From the NCBI GenBank assembly GCA_003024785.1, contig PUQB01000054.1, positions 219,291 through 283,290 of the forward strand: DNA of 64,000 nucleotides, read 5' to 3'. How positions within the stretch are numbered: position 1 is the stretch's first letter; every line of letters starts with the position of its first letter. Position numbers and translations under genes: made by a program. Below, one piece after another: positions 25,971-37,618 of this stretch. Below the pieces are notes generated by a model, which was not told the DNA's origin, did not search any database, and was given only the letters and a program-made list of their open reading frames with translations. The stretch is from Selaginella tamariscina. Taxonomy: Eukaryota; Streptophyta; Lycopodiopsida; Selaginellales; Selaginellaceae.

Positions 25971-25982
25971 CTCCCCGCCTTT
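25971..25982 (-). other. Polypurine tract of the family-A element
   Basis: The minus strand reads AAAGGCGGGGAG and is followed after a TGTG link by the LTR start TGTCATAG. Position and composition are those of a plus-strand primer tract. Confidence 0.8.
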
Positions 25983-28915
25983 GAAAATGTCAACGTCCTC
26001 GTTGACGTCCAACTCCAAGACTAGATAATGTTAGAAAAAATTAACCAAAAACTAACATATCACTCTATGAGTTAGCCAAAAGTTCACATAAGTTTTATTA
26101 CCCCCCTTGCATTACGCGAAACCAAGTACTTCAGAACCGTCGTTCACTGAGTGTAAACCCAGCTGCCGGAGGCACCACCTGCGACATGAAGTCACTTGGA
26201 GACCTTTTGCACGTCTGCAAAGTCTGTCACCCGACGCACACAACACTGGTTAATTTCTTTACTTAACTAGAATTTATATTGGAGGCCTCTAGTTAGTGTT
26301 GTTGCCGGCCCCTTGGTTAATAAGAAATAAAGACTTGCTTTATTCCTTATATTAAATGCTGTTGACGACCTCTGTCGTCTAACACACAACAAGCACTTTT
26401 CAAATGCTTGACCAAAACACCTTCGCATTTCTTTTGATTTTCCAATGGTCCCACATCTCCAATGTTACGATATTATAGCTTACATCTCTGCATCCCTCGG
26501 TGCTTCTCATTACCCCTTTTCATAAGGGTCTGCTACTATACCTATCTCTCATTAGTATATAGCTACGCCAGACTAAGTATGAGACTTTTATCGGAATCAA
26601 GCTCTTTTCCGATATAAGAGTACAAGTCGTAAAACCCTGTTCTTTGTAAACATGTCAATCTGGCCAGAGGCGATCACAGAGGCGCATGGCTGTACACATG
26701 TATACAACAAGGTCTTGCCAATCTACCAACTGCCATTCACTTGGTGTGTTATTAACATAAATTTATTCCCGATAGGAATCAAATTCAGTCAAATCCTGAC
26801 CAAGTGTGATAGCCTTACCATTCGTCCTTCGCAACCATCTTTGTACTCTTTCATAACACCGACCAGTTCAGGGACCAGATAAGCTAACATACCTTTCTTA
26901 TAAACTAATGTGGAAACCAGGAAATTCAACCCATCTCTAGTGCCTCAATCGACAACCTTTAGATAACACGTCTCTTAATTGTCATCTCATTGTACTCATT
27001 CCCCAAAGAGCACATCATACTAGATGCCGTTCAATACTTCCTAACTTTATCTCACTAAGTTCAAAATACCAAATTTTAAGACTTAGTTTCCACGATAAGA
27101 GTCTCTGAATTCAGAATACTGCACGCCTCCATAACATTATATTTATTTCCAACTCTTAAACTGATTTCGTAAATGTTTCTCAACACTATACCGAAGTATA
27201 GCATTTTCACTAATTCAAGCAATTAGTGTTTTTGATAAACATCTTTTAAACTAATCCTTATTCATAAACAATATAATTTCGATATTGATACTCTTGAATG
27301 GATAATGATCGTTTTAACGTTCAAATCCTAAGTTTATCAACTAGTTGTTATACTAGCGGATATAAACTTACAATCATATCAATCTATCAAAATGCTACAA
27401 CTATAATATAGACATGGTCTTAGTTTACATGAACCGAACTTGAGTTTGAGATGGACATATAATGTTATGACAGTATTCGAGGAACTTGTTCAGAGACTAA
27501 GAGGAATCATGAACTAGTGTCTGGTTCATCTAATTGATTTAGTAAGATATCAATCTCCACATAAATGTTATCATAACACTGAAGTGTTATATCAACTTCA
27601 TGTTTTAGTCATACCTTATAATTCAATAGATCTCCCCAAACATGAATAAAATATCTAGTTCAGTACATTGAACTAAGATACATTATTCACTCTAGACACC
27701 TAGCAATCCAGAAAGTATCACATTGCCCCTCAAGCAATGTATTGAGAAATGTCTCATTTCTCAACTAACTTGAAAACACGTTTCAAGTTATAACACTAAG
27801 GTAGTGCCTTACCAAAGTGTCAGACTCACTTGAGTCTTTATATTATATGATTACGGCCACCTCATGTGATCATAACCAAGTTTGATATTGAGCGCTCCAA
27901 ACTCAATATTGAAGAGATATCATACTATACTTTGACAAGTCATTTATAACCAATCTTGAAAAGATTGTCAAATTCTCAAAGTTTAGAATATAAATATCTC
28001 AACAGATGAGGTGATAGGAAACCTCATATTCTCGAACCGGATATTGGACGAACCTTGAACTACAATCATCAAGAAGGGACACCATCTTCTTGAGCTAATA
28101 TCAATACTTACAAGAATATTGAACCAACTCAAGGAACACCATCAAACCTTGAGATAGAACTAACAACTAACCCAAGGAATACAATCAAACCTTGAGTCAA
28201 GATAGTTCTATTTTTCAATATTCCGAAAGATTGAAGATACATACTTTATTTGTTCTTTAAGTGCCCACATTTTGACCATGATGCAAGTCAAGAAACCGTC
28301 TTTGAATAATCGTATTCGACTCTAAAATGAAATTGATATTGAAAATCAATATCAACTTCTAATTCTCATCGAACACCGACTCTCTAAGGAGGTACATGCA
28401 CTTAAACCTCCAATGGAAATCCGACTATTACTAGCTCATTGGTAATTCTCAACATAAGTTATCAAACTTAGCAAGTTTCCTTACTTAGCCGATAAACAAA
28501 GTGAAGAATCCCAAATCATGCTCTTCTTAACCAAGGAATCACCCTTGTTCAAGAACTTCCCCACATTGCAAACAACGTTACAGTTTCAAGATTAAAGAGT
28601 TAACAATGAAAATGCACAAGTGTGCGCCGAACGCCTTCACTATGCAAGTTTTTCATTACTCAGTAAACTAAAAATGTAAACGTATGTTTCCAACATTACT
28701 CTTTCTGATAGATCATGCCATCTATCCCAAAAGTTGCATTGATAGGGATGCAACATTAAATCCGTCTACTGCCAAAATATATTATTCTATCCCATTCTTA
28801 AGATCCCACATGAGATAACTTCATAATCAAGTTAGTTGAGTTAGCTAACTTGAATACAAAGTGCGCGCCTACAACCAACTAAGGTTTCAAGTTGTACTTT
28901 GTTCAAAATCAGACG
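25983..28915. other. Family-A internal region, left part, no gene recognised
   Basis: 2.9 kb with only short ORFs in all frames. I see no gag zinc knuckle, protease, RT or integrase motif. It is internal retroelement DNA by position. Confidence 0.5.
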
Positions 28916-28919
28916 ACTT

Positions 28920-28946
28920 ATGCACGTTGTAACTAAAGTGGGCATG
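28920..28946 (+). repeat. Left terminal inverted repeat
   Basis: 27 bp; 25 of 27 positions match the reverse complement of 43888-43914. Preceded by ACTT. The true end could be one base further out (TATGCA), but then no target duplication is seen. Confidence 0.75.
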
Positions 28947-29207
28947 ATACGTGAAAATGGGAATATAAAATAAATTACTAATTAATACTTAAGTTTTAAT
29001 TATTAATTAATCATTTAATTAATATGTAATTAAGCCTTAAATATTAATTAATTAATTAATTAATCCTTCAATAACCTTACTTAGTAAGGAATATTCCTAA
29101 AATATCTTAGAATATTCATATTATTCTAAAAATAGTTTACAATAATGAAGAAATACTATCAAACATAATTACAAATGAAATCATTTTCTTATCAACATGT
29201 TAATTTT

Positions 29208-30383
29208 TTATAAATACTTTCTTTCTATCATACAAAGAAATCTTTTCATTTTGTCTAAATCATCACTCTCCGGATTAATCAAATCATTTTGGTCAATATC
29301 TTGATGTTGTTGCCACCACTTAACACTCTCACGAATGCAATTGGGAGTTGCCATCCTTGTTAATACATAAGATGTGATAAGAGAAGGTCTGCATAAAGGC
29401 TCATCTAAAAACTGACGTTCCTTAAGAATAATATTATAAAGCGCCCGGTTGCTATCCTTCATTTTATAAAATTCAATATCACGAGAAAGAAAAGCTTCAG
29501 GAAATGTATGATACGGTGGATACTGCTCACAAAAATTTTCGAGATTCTTCTTTCTGAGGCACGTATCCAAGTAGTTCACTAGCTCATCCATGATATCGGT
29601 ATCAGAATATGGATCGAAAGTGATTGGATGAATACAAGCAATGTTTTGGTTGAGCATAGCCTTCTGAGGAGAGTCGTCTACTACTAAGATATGTGCATTC
29701 TTCATTATCCTTAAGCGACTGATCTCCCCATGAGTCCCAATTATTCTTTCATTCTTGAAGAAGTATGGCTTGCTTTCCTTTCTTATATTGTGAAATTCGA
29801 GAGGTTTATAACACATTCGCTGGTCAAAAATCCAATCTTTACGAATCACCTCTTCTGCAACACTACAATGTTTCTTAAGTAAACTCAACAGCGGTGTTAA
29901 GTTATGAATCTGCATGCATGACCAAATCCCCACAAGCGCACCCATCTCCTTAAGCTTTTGAAAGAGACGATCCAACCCTGGACGAAAAATAATATCATAT
30001 CGAAATTTACCATGACAAGGAATGAAATCTCCTTGTTTGATTTCTGTTTTTCTATCCTCGGGCCTTTGTCGATGAAGCAGAACACCATTGACATCCAACA
30101 ACACAATATGGCCATGAGTAACATGAGATAGCGTTGCCTCTTGAATACTTTGCAAATCACTTGTTTGCTCCCTTTCACATTTATCCGTTGCCACTATTTC
30201 GTTGCCTATCCCTTCATCATTTAATTGTACATCATCCTTACAAGATTCAGATATTGCATGCGCTGAAGAAATTGATTTCGGAACTGAAGCCAATAAAAAT
30301 GATGATGCAAAAACTGAAGTGGCCCCCATGGTAACGATGTTTTGAGCTGCATTATTATCCATTTCCTGCATGAACTCTGTCAT
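29208..30383 (-). CDS. FCP1/SCP-like HAD-family protein with DxNG motif
   Basis: An open frame of about 390 codons inside the left arm of the DNA transposon. After a variable N-terminus (~95 residues) comes an FCP1-homology (NLI-interacting-factor) domain. Motif I is HIVLLDVNGVLLHRQ, motif II is GIWSCM, a basic segment is CYKPLEFHNIRKESK, and motif IV is ILVVDDSPQKAML. FCP1/SCP phosphatases use DxDx(T/V), where the first Asp is the nucleophile and the second the acid/base; here the second Asp is Asn (DVNG), so normal phosphatase activity may be lost or weak. The frame extends upstream to 30398 without another ATG, so I take the ATG at 30383; a second ATG follows at 30371. The gene stops 290 bp from the left TIR. 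Whether it is a captured host gene or an element component is unknown. Confidence 0.75.
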   Translation of the reverse strand: MTEFMQEMDNNAAQNIVTMGATSVFASSFLLASVPKSISSAHAISESCKDDVQLNDEGIGNEIVATDKCEREQTSDLQSIQEATLSHVTHGHIVLLDVNGVLLHRQRPEDRKTEIKQGDFIPCHGKFRYDIIFRPGLDRLFQKLKEMGALVGIWSCMQIHNLTPLLSLLKKHCSVAEEVIRKDWIFDQRMCYKPLEFHNIRKESKPYFFKNERIIGTHGEISRLRIMKNAHILVVDDSPQKAMLNQNIACIHPITFDPYSDTDIMDELVNYLDTCLRKKNLENFCEQYPPYHTFPEAFLSRDIEFYKMKDSNRALYNIILKERQFLDEPLCRPSLITSYVLTRMATPNCIRESVKWWQQHQDIDQNDLINPESDDLDKMKRFLCMIERKYL

Positions 30384-30666
30384 TCTGACATGTGGCACAA
30401 GAAATTGTCGCCAAACCCCTCTCTTACCTCATGGCAATGCTGAAAATCCATGTTCTCAATTATTTCATTACATCTGCAAAATGATAATTAGCTGACCTTA
30501 AAATTATCAAGGTATATTATTTACCTTGTTAATGTGTGACCCATGTTTGAACTAAAAGCTTCATTAATCCTTGAGAATTTATTTTCTGTACAAATATAAA
30601 AGAAATATACAAAAATGCCTTATGTTACACTCATTTACAACTATTCATCACTCTATCAATTCATTA

Positions 30667-33600
30667 TCAATTCTTCTTCGCTATTACCTTCTGATGAGGC
30701 GAAGAAGGTCTAAGCCGCTTGTGAGATGGTTCAAGATCTTCTGCATCTTCTATTGATGTTTCCATGGGTCCTGGAGTGTGCGAATGTTCTGTACTCCTCG
30801 AGATAACTTCCGGTCTAATATCTGATTGAAGTTCGTTCTCAGACTCCGAGATTGAACCAGATTCACCTTCAGAGCTATCGCACTTATCTGGAGGGAACTT
30901 TCTCAAATACGCCTTTATGGAATCGTTGGGGTACTCAGTTGAGACCCAATCTATCCACTTGTTCAGGTCCTCAACCATGGTCTTATCCTTTCAACGGCAA
31001 ACACACATGTATGCCGAAGGTAACACTCCTTCAAGACGGACCCCCTAGTGCAGTAGTCAAAAACCCACGCATCACTGTGAGGACCCCTGATCAAGTTGAC
31101 GATGCTCCGTGCCGCTTGACTTGTAATGTTTGGATAACGTACATTGCCGAATACGTCACTCATACCTATCGGTGTATCGGATGGAGGTTCAGGGCCGTTG
31201 GAGTGCAAACAGATGCCTGGCCAGTCATTTGGAAGCTTGAAATTGTTTGGCGCATTCCTAACAACCAAGTGAACAAGTATCAATGCACTTGGGATTAGCA
31301 TCGTTCATATAAAATCCTGTCCAACGATGTCTATTCTTCTTGGCGAAGGCGAAGGCAAAAGTATCGGTGACATGAGCAAGAATCAAGAAATAAATACCTG
31401 AAAAAGTAGGTATCAGTGAAGAGCGCAAGCATGAATTCAATAATAAATACCTTCTATGTATATGCTTGCACGGCTAAGTTTCTCCACCAGATCCTCTAGT
31501 GCCCTATCTGTCGAAAGATTTTTTGACACCCGCCGATCCATCACGAACAATTGAAACGGTTTCCTACAAGCAGTGATGTTACCCATAAATCTCCGAATCT
31601 AACAACAAACATCTGTAGGGCTTGTCGTGATTCGTAGCATCCTCCTTTATAAGGTTCAATTCGGTTCTCCGCTGCTGAAGGACTGCCATAAGAGAAGGCG
31701 TCATCCCAATGTTCTCCTTTTTGGCGTTGGCGTGCAATAGATTCTTGCCTAGATCTTCCGATTGGTTCACCCATTCGACAAGCATATCATCGTTCGTCAC
31801 ATGCAAATATTTGCTAACCTCTTCATATGTTGAAGTCGAGGTCCAACCCAGTTTGTGGCAGTGTATTCCCAACCACTCCTTGAAATGCCTGACCGTCTTC
31901 AACTCCATTGCCTTGAGATGAAAAGGAGAGGTTGGGCTGCTGTTATTGATTTGTAGTTTGCCATCGATCACCAAATCAGCCAAGACTTCCATCTCCTCCA
32001 TCGTTGTTCCATTTAAAGGCTTCAACCATGTGAGCTTGAAATCGTTGTCTACATCCTTTGTAGATTGAACAGACTTAGCCTTCGGCGTCTTACTGGGTTT
32101 CTTTGCAGACTTTTCTGAGGGCTCCCCTTCACTTGTCTGCTTCTTCTTCAGTGTTCCTTTTGAAAAGGATTCCATAATCCCCAACCATTTGGCAAAGATC
32201 CTATCTTCGGGGCAAGAAATCAACATCATCAGAAATGATGTTTCCTTCCCGCCCACCTGGGCAAAATCAACTGCTGCAATTTCTTCAACTCTCTGAGGAA
32301 AAAGACAGATTAATATACCGGCGAGATAAATCCCGCCCAAACAATTTGCTTACCCGGTATTCCGCAGATTGTGTATTCCCTGCGGTAGCTCTTTGTGGTC
32401 GCTGAAGAGATTCCCACACGGCTCGCGTGTGTTTAAACTTCTCCCATATTTTGCTGTTGTAGTGGTTGGTGTCGGCAGCGTCCCATTCCGCCGATAACTT
32501 ATGGTACTGCTCGATTGTGAGATTCGGCTTAGCTAAAAACGCCGATCTTTTTGTCAGCTTCTCACGGGTATGCTCGGAAAGTTTTGTTGCCATCGTTCCT
32601 TTGTTGTGTTCTTCGAGAAGTCGTTGGGCTGCCGTTATTGTGTGCTGGCCACTAATGATGTAGTACTTGATAGATCTTTTATTCTCCGTCTGAATCTTCA
32701 TGAGTTGTTCTGGTGTTGTGATCCAGACTTTGTCAGCACCCTTCCTTCTTTCATAGTATGGACACAAAACAGCATTATGTGGAACGGTATAAGAATTGTC
32801 GTCCTTCATCTTCTCCATGAGCTCAGCTACACGTTCCTGGTTGAGTGGCCTGTAATTGAAGTTTGGGTTGACGCTGCAATATTTAACCCTACAAGGATAA
32901 ATCTTATCATCCAACATCATTTCCTTGTGACTTATTGCAGCATGAGATGCCACAGGTGCAGCTGACAAAACGATTGATGATTTTCTTTTGCGATCCGAAT
33001 CAACATGTGTGATCCCCGACTGCAGCTGTTCTAGTGTTCTCGGCACACTGCTCCAGCTCCCGAAGCTTCCTAAGCAAATTGAACGTGATCTGTAGAGAAC
33101 CTGAGACCGAGCCACCTTCTCAATCTCCCTTATGATGTCGCTGTGTTCTTCTTCAATGTCAAGAGGGAAGATTGCTCCACTTGCTGATTTTCTGTATTGT
33201 GAAACAATATCTCCTGACAATACACCTACTCGATGAGTCTGAAGATCTTCGAAGTAGACATCCAGATGGATCCCCTCCATAGATGGGCTTTCGTTGAGTT
33301 GAAGAAGAACTCCAAGGTCAACATCATTAGTGAACACGTGAACGTCATTATCCACAAGTCGACAAAACCACCCGAGATTAATGTTGTAACTGACGACCTC
33401 TGGATCCGAGAACGTGACATTGGATGGAACAAGGCATATCTGTCGAGCATCGTCCAATCTGGGTTCGCAGCCTGCTTTCGGGTGCTTGACTAGCGAATCA
33501 ACTTTCCATTGTTTTGCTTGTCCATGAGATGTGACAGAGGTTAATTTGACAGCAGCCATGGTTGCTCCAATGCGCTTCCCATTTATCTTAAAATATGGCC

Positions 33601-33753
33601 AAGTTGATTCCAGAATCCCCCTGCCCATCTCTTCTCCTGCTCTTGTCTTTAATGTCACCAATTCCACATCTGAATACAAAAATGATTAGTTCAAGTATCC
33701 GAGTATAACAGATTTTATTTTAATTCTTACCCAGAATTTGACGACGACTCCAT
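30667..33753 (-). CDS. ParB-like domain protein with degenerate N4/N6 methyltransferase-like C-terminus
   Basis: Predicted exons: 33792-33731 (ATG 33753), 33669-32354, 32292-31451 and 31397-30667, each bounded by fitting splice sites. N-terminus: a beta-rich module (VELVTLKTRAGEEMGRGI) shared with the gene at 40.3-43.4 kb. Residues ~270-360 of the second exon look like a ParB/sulfiredoxin fold: RPLNQERVAELMEKM, then YYIISGQHTITAAQRLLEEH in place of the bacterial GxRRxxAA helix. Then comes a Lys/Ser-rich linker. The last exon resembles the end of a class-beta N4/N6 methyltransferase: SQAARSIVNLIRGPHSDAWV (HPTQKP-like region), FDYCTRGSVLKECYLRHTCV (motif I position) and FAVE followed in another frame by KDK (motif II). 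No DPPY is visible and motif I lacks FxGSG, so catalysis is unlikely. Single-base shifts occur near 31586, 31300 and 30978. It ends in an acidic tail with a basic KRLRPSSPHQK patch. The ParB call is fair; the methyltransferase call is inference. Confidence 0.6.
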
Positions 33754-33792
33754 ACTAATGACTCGATCTCCTTGTTTGATCAAATCGTCCTT

Positions 33793-34093
33793 CTGCAAAA
33801 TAATACACTATAAATATAAATTATATAAAAACGCACACACACTTGTATAAACCCGAATATACAAAAATAATACACAGAGAGAAGTAGACGTAATTAACTG
33901 TCCGAAGCTCACATTTGTGTTAGTGCAAAAGAAAGATAACATTTCGTTTTAGAACCACCACAAATGTGAGCTCTGGACAGTTTTACATAGATTCCTAGCT
34001 TTTACTCGAAATAATATGAAGATGATAAAAGTAAATAAAATGAGATATGCAACTTATATATACTAATACACATATATATTCACATGGAAGGTG
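33793..34093. other. Intron, 3' part
   Basis: Predicted to lie in the long first intron of the minus-strand ParB-like gene. AT-rich. A short inverted repeat, 'ctgtccgaagctcacatttgtg' near 33900 against 'cacaaatgtgagctctggacag' near 33960, forms a ~20-bp-stem hairpin. Confidence 0.45.
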
Positions 34094-35600
34094 CGGCGGG
34101 ATTAATCTCGCCACCCCTTCAATGCCTCCTGAAAGAGTGGGCGGGATTAATCTCGCCACCTTTCTGGAGGCCTTGAACGGGAGTGCGGAATTAATCTTGC
34201 CACCCTTCTCGGTCTCAGAGAGAACTGGGCAGGATTTATTTCTCACACCCCTTCAGTGACTCCAGAAAGGAGGCGGGATTAATCTCGCCCACCATGTAAG
34301 GGATGGTTAAATGAATCTCGCCACCCTTCCCAGTCCCCTCCATTGGTATGTTGTAAACCTTCTACGTCTTAGACAGAAACGTTTGGGATTGGTCCAACTC
34401 ACCAATGGAGGAAAAAGGGAAGGGTGGCGAGATTCATTTCTCCAACAGGCATTGAAGACTCGGCGGGATTAATCCCGCCGCCCAGGGCCTTCACTCGGTC
34501 CCTATGCGGCGGGATTAATCCCGCCGGACGCCAATTCCCTGCGCGGAATCGGGCGGGATTAATCCCGCCGCCTAGGCACTTCAGGCAGGCCAATGGCGGC
34601 GGGATAATCCCGCCCGATTCCGCGCAGGGATTGGCGTCCGGCGGATTAATCCCGCCTCCCAGGCCCTTCACTCGGGCCTTAGTCGGCGGGATTAATCCCG
34701 CCGAACGCCAATGCCCTGTGCGAAATCTTGCGGGATTAATCCCGCCGCCTAGGCCCTTCAGGCAGGCCAATGGCGGCGGGATAAATCCCGCCCGATTCCG
34801 CGCAGGGCATGCGTACGCGGCGGGATTAATCCCGCCCACCATGTAAGGGATGGTGAAATTAATCCCACCACCCTTCTCGGTTCCCTCCATTGGTATTTTG
34901 TAAACCTTCTCCGTCTCAGACAGAGTTAGTCGGGATTGATTCAACATACCAATGGGGTAATGAAGGTTCGGAGATTAATCTCGCCACCGGGTAATGAAGG
35001 TTCGGAGGCTAATCCCGCCGCCCTCTCGTAAATCATGCGCTCACACATATATATTGGCTGCGGCATTTTTGAACAGGGATGGGTGGGGGCGGGATTAATC
35101 CCGCCGCCCAGGGAATTCACGCAGGACATGAACGGCGGGATTAATCCCGCCGCCCTCCGCGAAGGGCATGAGCGTGGGGCCGGATTAATCCCGCCGTTCA
35201 TGTCCTGCGTGAATTCCCTGGGCGGCGGGATTAATCCCGCCGCTCTACGACAAACCGAAGAGCGGCGGGATTAATCCTGCCGCCCATTCCCTGTAAATGC
35301 CCTGCGCGGAATCCGGCGGGATTAATCCCGCCCATTAGAACCTTCACACAGGCCATTGCCGGCGAGATAAATCCCGCCGCATTCCGCGCAGGGCATGGAT
35401 GAGCGGCGGGATTAATCCCGCCGCCGAGGCCCCTCACGCAGGCTATGGGCGGCGGGATTAATCCCGCCGCTCTTCGGTTTGTCGTAGAGCGGCGGGATTA
35501 ATCCCGCCGCCCATAGCCTGCGTGAAGGGCCTCGGCGGCGGGATTAATCCCGCCGCCATGGCCCCAACTATATAGCGGCGGGATTAATCCCGCCGCTCGA
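34094..35600. repeat. Palindrome array A (~30 copies of GGCGGGATTAATCCCGCC and variants)
   Basis: Perfect or near-perfect copies of the 18-bp self-complementary sequence recur with centres about 40-51 bp apart, mostly alternating 44 and 46 bp (for example 34470, 34516, 34560, 34606, 34647, 34693, 34737, 34783, 34827; and 35096 to 35585). Outer bases often extend the palindrome to 20-22 bp. The first part (34094-34320) has weaker copies with GATTAATCTCGCC. Spacers of ~24 bp are of a few kinds that recur in both orientations. The palindromes are GC- and CpG-rich in AT-rich surroundings. The array lies upstream of the second exon of the ParB-like gene. Confidence 0.95.
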
Positions 35601-35603
35601 GGG

Positions 35604-36292
35604 GCTTAGCGAGATAAAAACACACACATATATATGTGTGTGTGTATATATATATATATTATGTATGTATGTATGTATGTATAGGAGTGTACGTGTGTGT
35701 GCAAGAGATAGATAAATAAATAAACTTATACAGTACTGGTACACCTAATATATGTGTGTACATAGGTATATATATGTGTGTATATGTATATCGTGTGTAT
35801 GCGTGTGAGCGAAACAAATAAAATCATACAGATAAACAAACACACACACACACATATATATATACACAGGAGTGTGCGTGTGTGTGCAAAGATAAAACTA
35901 ATAAATAAATAAAATTATACAGATAAAACACACATATATATGTGTGTATATAGATATATAATCTATAGAGAAAGAGAGAGAGTCTGTGAATATATAAGCA
36001 TATATATAAACTAGTGTTGTATGTATGTATATATGTATATAGGTATATATATATGTGTATATGTATATTGTGTGTATGCGTGTGTGAGCGAAACAAATAA
36101 AATCATACAGATAAACAAACACACACACACACACATATACATACACAGGAGTGTGCGTGTGTGTGCGAGAGATAAAACTAATAAATAAATAAAATTATAC
36201 AGATAAACACACACATATATATATGTGTGTATATATGAATATATAAGCATATATATAAACTAGTGTTGTATACTATTTGTTAATATGCATTG

Positions 36293-36335
<43 letters not shown>

Positions 36336-36422
36336 GTGTGTGTGTGTGTGTGTGTGTAAAGCAGTGCGCGTGTGTGTGGGAGAGATAGATCAATAAAAAA
36401 AAATTTACAGATACTGGTACAC

Positions 36423-36486
<64 letters not shown>

Positions 36487-36703
36487 GCAAGATCAATAAA
36501 AAAAATTTACAGATACTGGTACACATAATATATGTATGTATATATATAGGTATATATATATATATGTGTATATGTATATCGTGTGTATGCGTGTGTGAGC
36601 GAAACAAATAAATCATACAGACACATATACATACACAGGAGTGTGCGTGTGTGTGCGAGAGATAAAACTAAGAAAAAAATTATACGCACACTCCTATACA
36701 TAT

Positions 36704-36734
<31 letters not shown>

Positions 36735-36735
36735 G
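35604..36735. repeat. Microsatellite block, TA/TG/CA-rich
   Basis: Long runs of TA and TG/CA, including (TA)n near 36296-36332 and (TG)n near 36335-36357 and 36454-36482. A larger unit containing 'gcgtgtgtgagcgaaacaaataaaatcatacag' recurs near 35800, 36075 and 36585. ORFs here are low-complexity artefacts. Confidence 0.85.
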
Positions 36736-36742
36736 ATCTCAC

Positions 36743-36800
36743 CTGTGTGCACAGCCGCCGCCGCCGATTTCACAGCCGCCGCCTCTTGAAACCCTAAGAA
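36743..36800 (-). other. Candidate 5' exon of the ParB-like gene
   Basis: On the minus strand a GC-rich stretch (GGCGGCGGCTGTG...) ends CACACAG followed by GTGAGATC, a strong splice donor. If used it would be a non-coding first exon and would place array A in a ~2.9-kb first intron (36742-33793). No in-frame ATG is present. Confidence 0.35.
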
Positions 36801-36910
36801 TATACCTAAACCCTAAAGGAATTAAATATATATATCAACCCTAATAGAATATTCCTTCTGAGAATATACTTAAACCCTAAAAAGAATAAAATATAGATTC
36901 GCCCTAAACG
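36784..36910. promoter_or_regulatory. Cluster of telo-box-like AAACCCTA motifs
   Basis: AAACCCTA or close forms occur near 36787, 36808, 36836 (AACCCTA), 36872 and 36901 (GCCCTAAA). In plant promoters such boxes bind telomere-repeat-binding factors. They lie next to the candidate 5' exon of the minus-strand gene. Confidence 0.4.
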
Positions 36911-37105
36911 AATATTCTTTCATTATATTATTAGCGCGTGCGTGTGTGTGGGTATCACATACACCTCAAAAATATAAATCATGCAGGGATTTAACATGTG
37001 TGTGTCCATGAGAGTGTTAAAGTTTCATGTGTACACATTGCATATATTAATACACATAATATATACATACACACGTGTATACACACAGACATACACACAT
37101 ATTAC

Positions 37106-37136
37106 ATGGGTTTAGGGTTTAGGGTTTAGGGTTTTG
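37106..37136 (+). repeat. Interstitial telomere-type repeats (TTTAGGG)n
   Basis: About four consecutive TTTAGGG units (plant telomere repeat), with variants at the end. Confidence 0.9.
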
Positions 37137-37142
37137 GATTTA

Positions 37143-37470
37143 GGATGGATCATGCATGGTGTGTATGTATGAGAGAAGAGAGAGTGTTGAAAAATTATTT
37201 TTGTACACATTGCATATATTAGTACACATATATACTTACACATATTATACACAGATATACATACATAGTATATGAGAGAAGAGAGACAGTACATATTAAT
37301 ATGGATCATGCATGGTGTGTATTATACACACAGACATACATACATATTAGTACATAATATTAGAGAGACCGAGTACATATTATAGATCATGCATGGTGTG
37401 TATGTTTGAGAGAAGAGAGACAGTACATATTAACATGGATCATGCATGGTGTGTATGTATGAGAGAAGAC
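37143..37470. repeat. Short dispersed repeat with GATCATGCATGGTGTGTATG
   Basis: Four copies (near 37147, 37302, 37386 and 37439), most followed by 'agagaagagaga'. They lie between the two telomere-type tracts. Confidence 0.75.
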
Positions 37471-37587
37471 AGAAAGTACACATATATACATACATATATA
37501 CATACAGAGTACACATATATACATGCACACGTGTATACACACAGACATACATACATATTACATGAGTAAATTCATTGTGTTACATAT

Positions 37588-37618
37588 TAGGGTTTAGGGT
37601 TTAGGGTTTAGGGTTTGC
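37588..37618 (+). repeat. Second interstitial telomere-type tract
   Basis: About four consecutive TTTAGGG units starting ATTAGGG, 480 bp from the first tract and in the same direction. Confidence 0.9.

Noticed and set aside
34399..35437. Long overlapping ORFs on both strands encoding repeated GGINPA / AGLIPP peptide
   Set aside because: They are translations of the 18-bp palindrome array, which is open in several frames on both strands because the palindrome has no stops in those frames. No start context, conserved reading phase or known protein supports them. The same applies to 39488-40158.
35824..36773. Tyr/Ile/His/Thr-rich ORFs on both strands
   Set aside because: Translations of TA and TG/CA microsatellites; low complexity with no conserved sequence.
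37106..37618. A chromosome end
   Set aside because: The TTTAGGG tracts have only about four units each and are flanked on both sides by transposon sequence, so they are interstitial.
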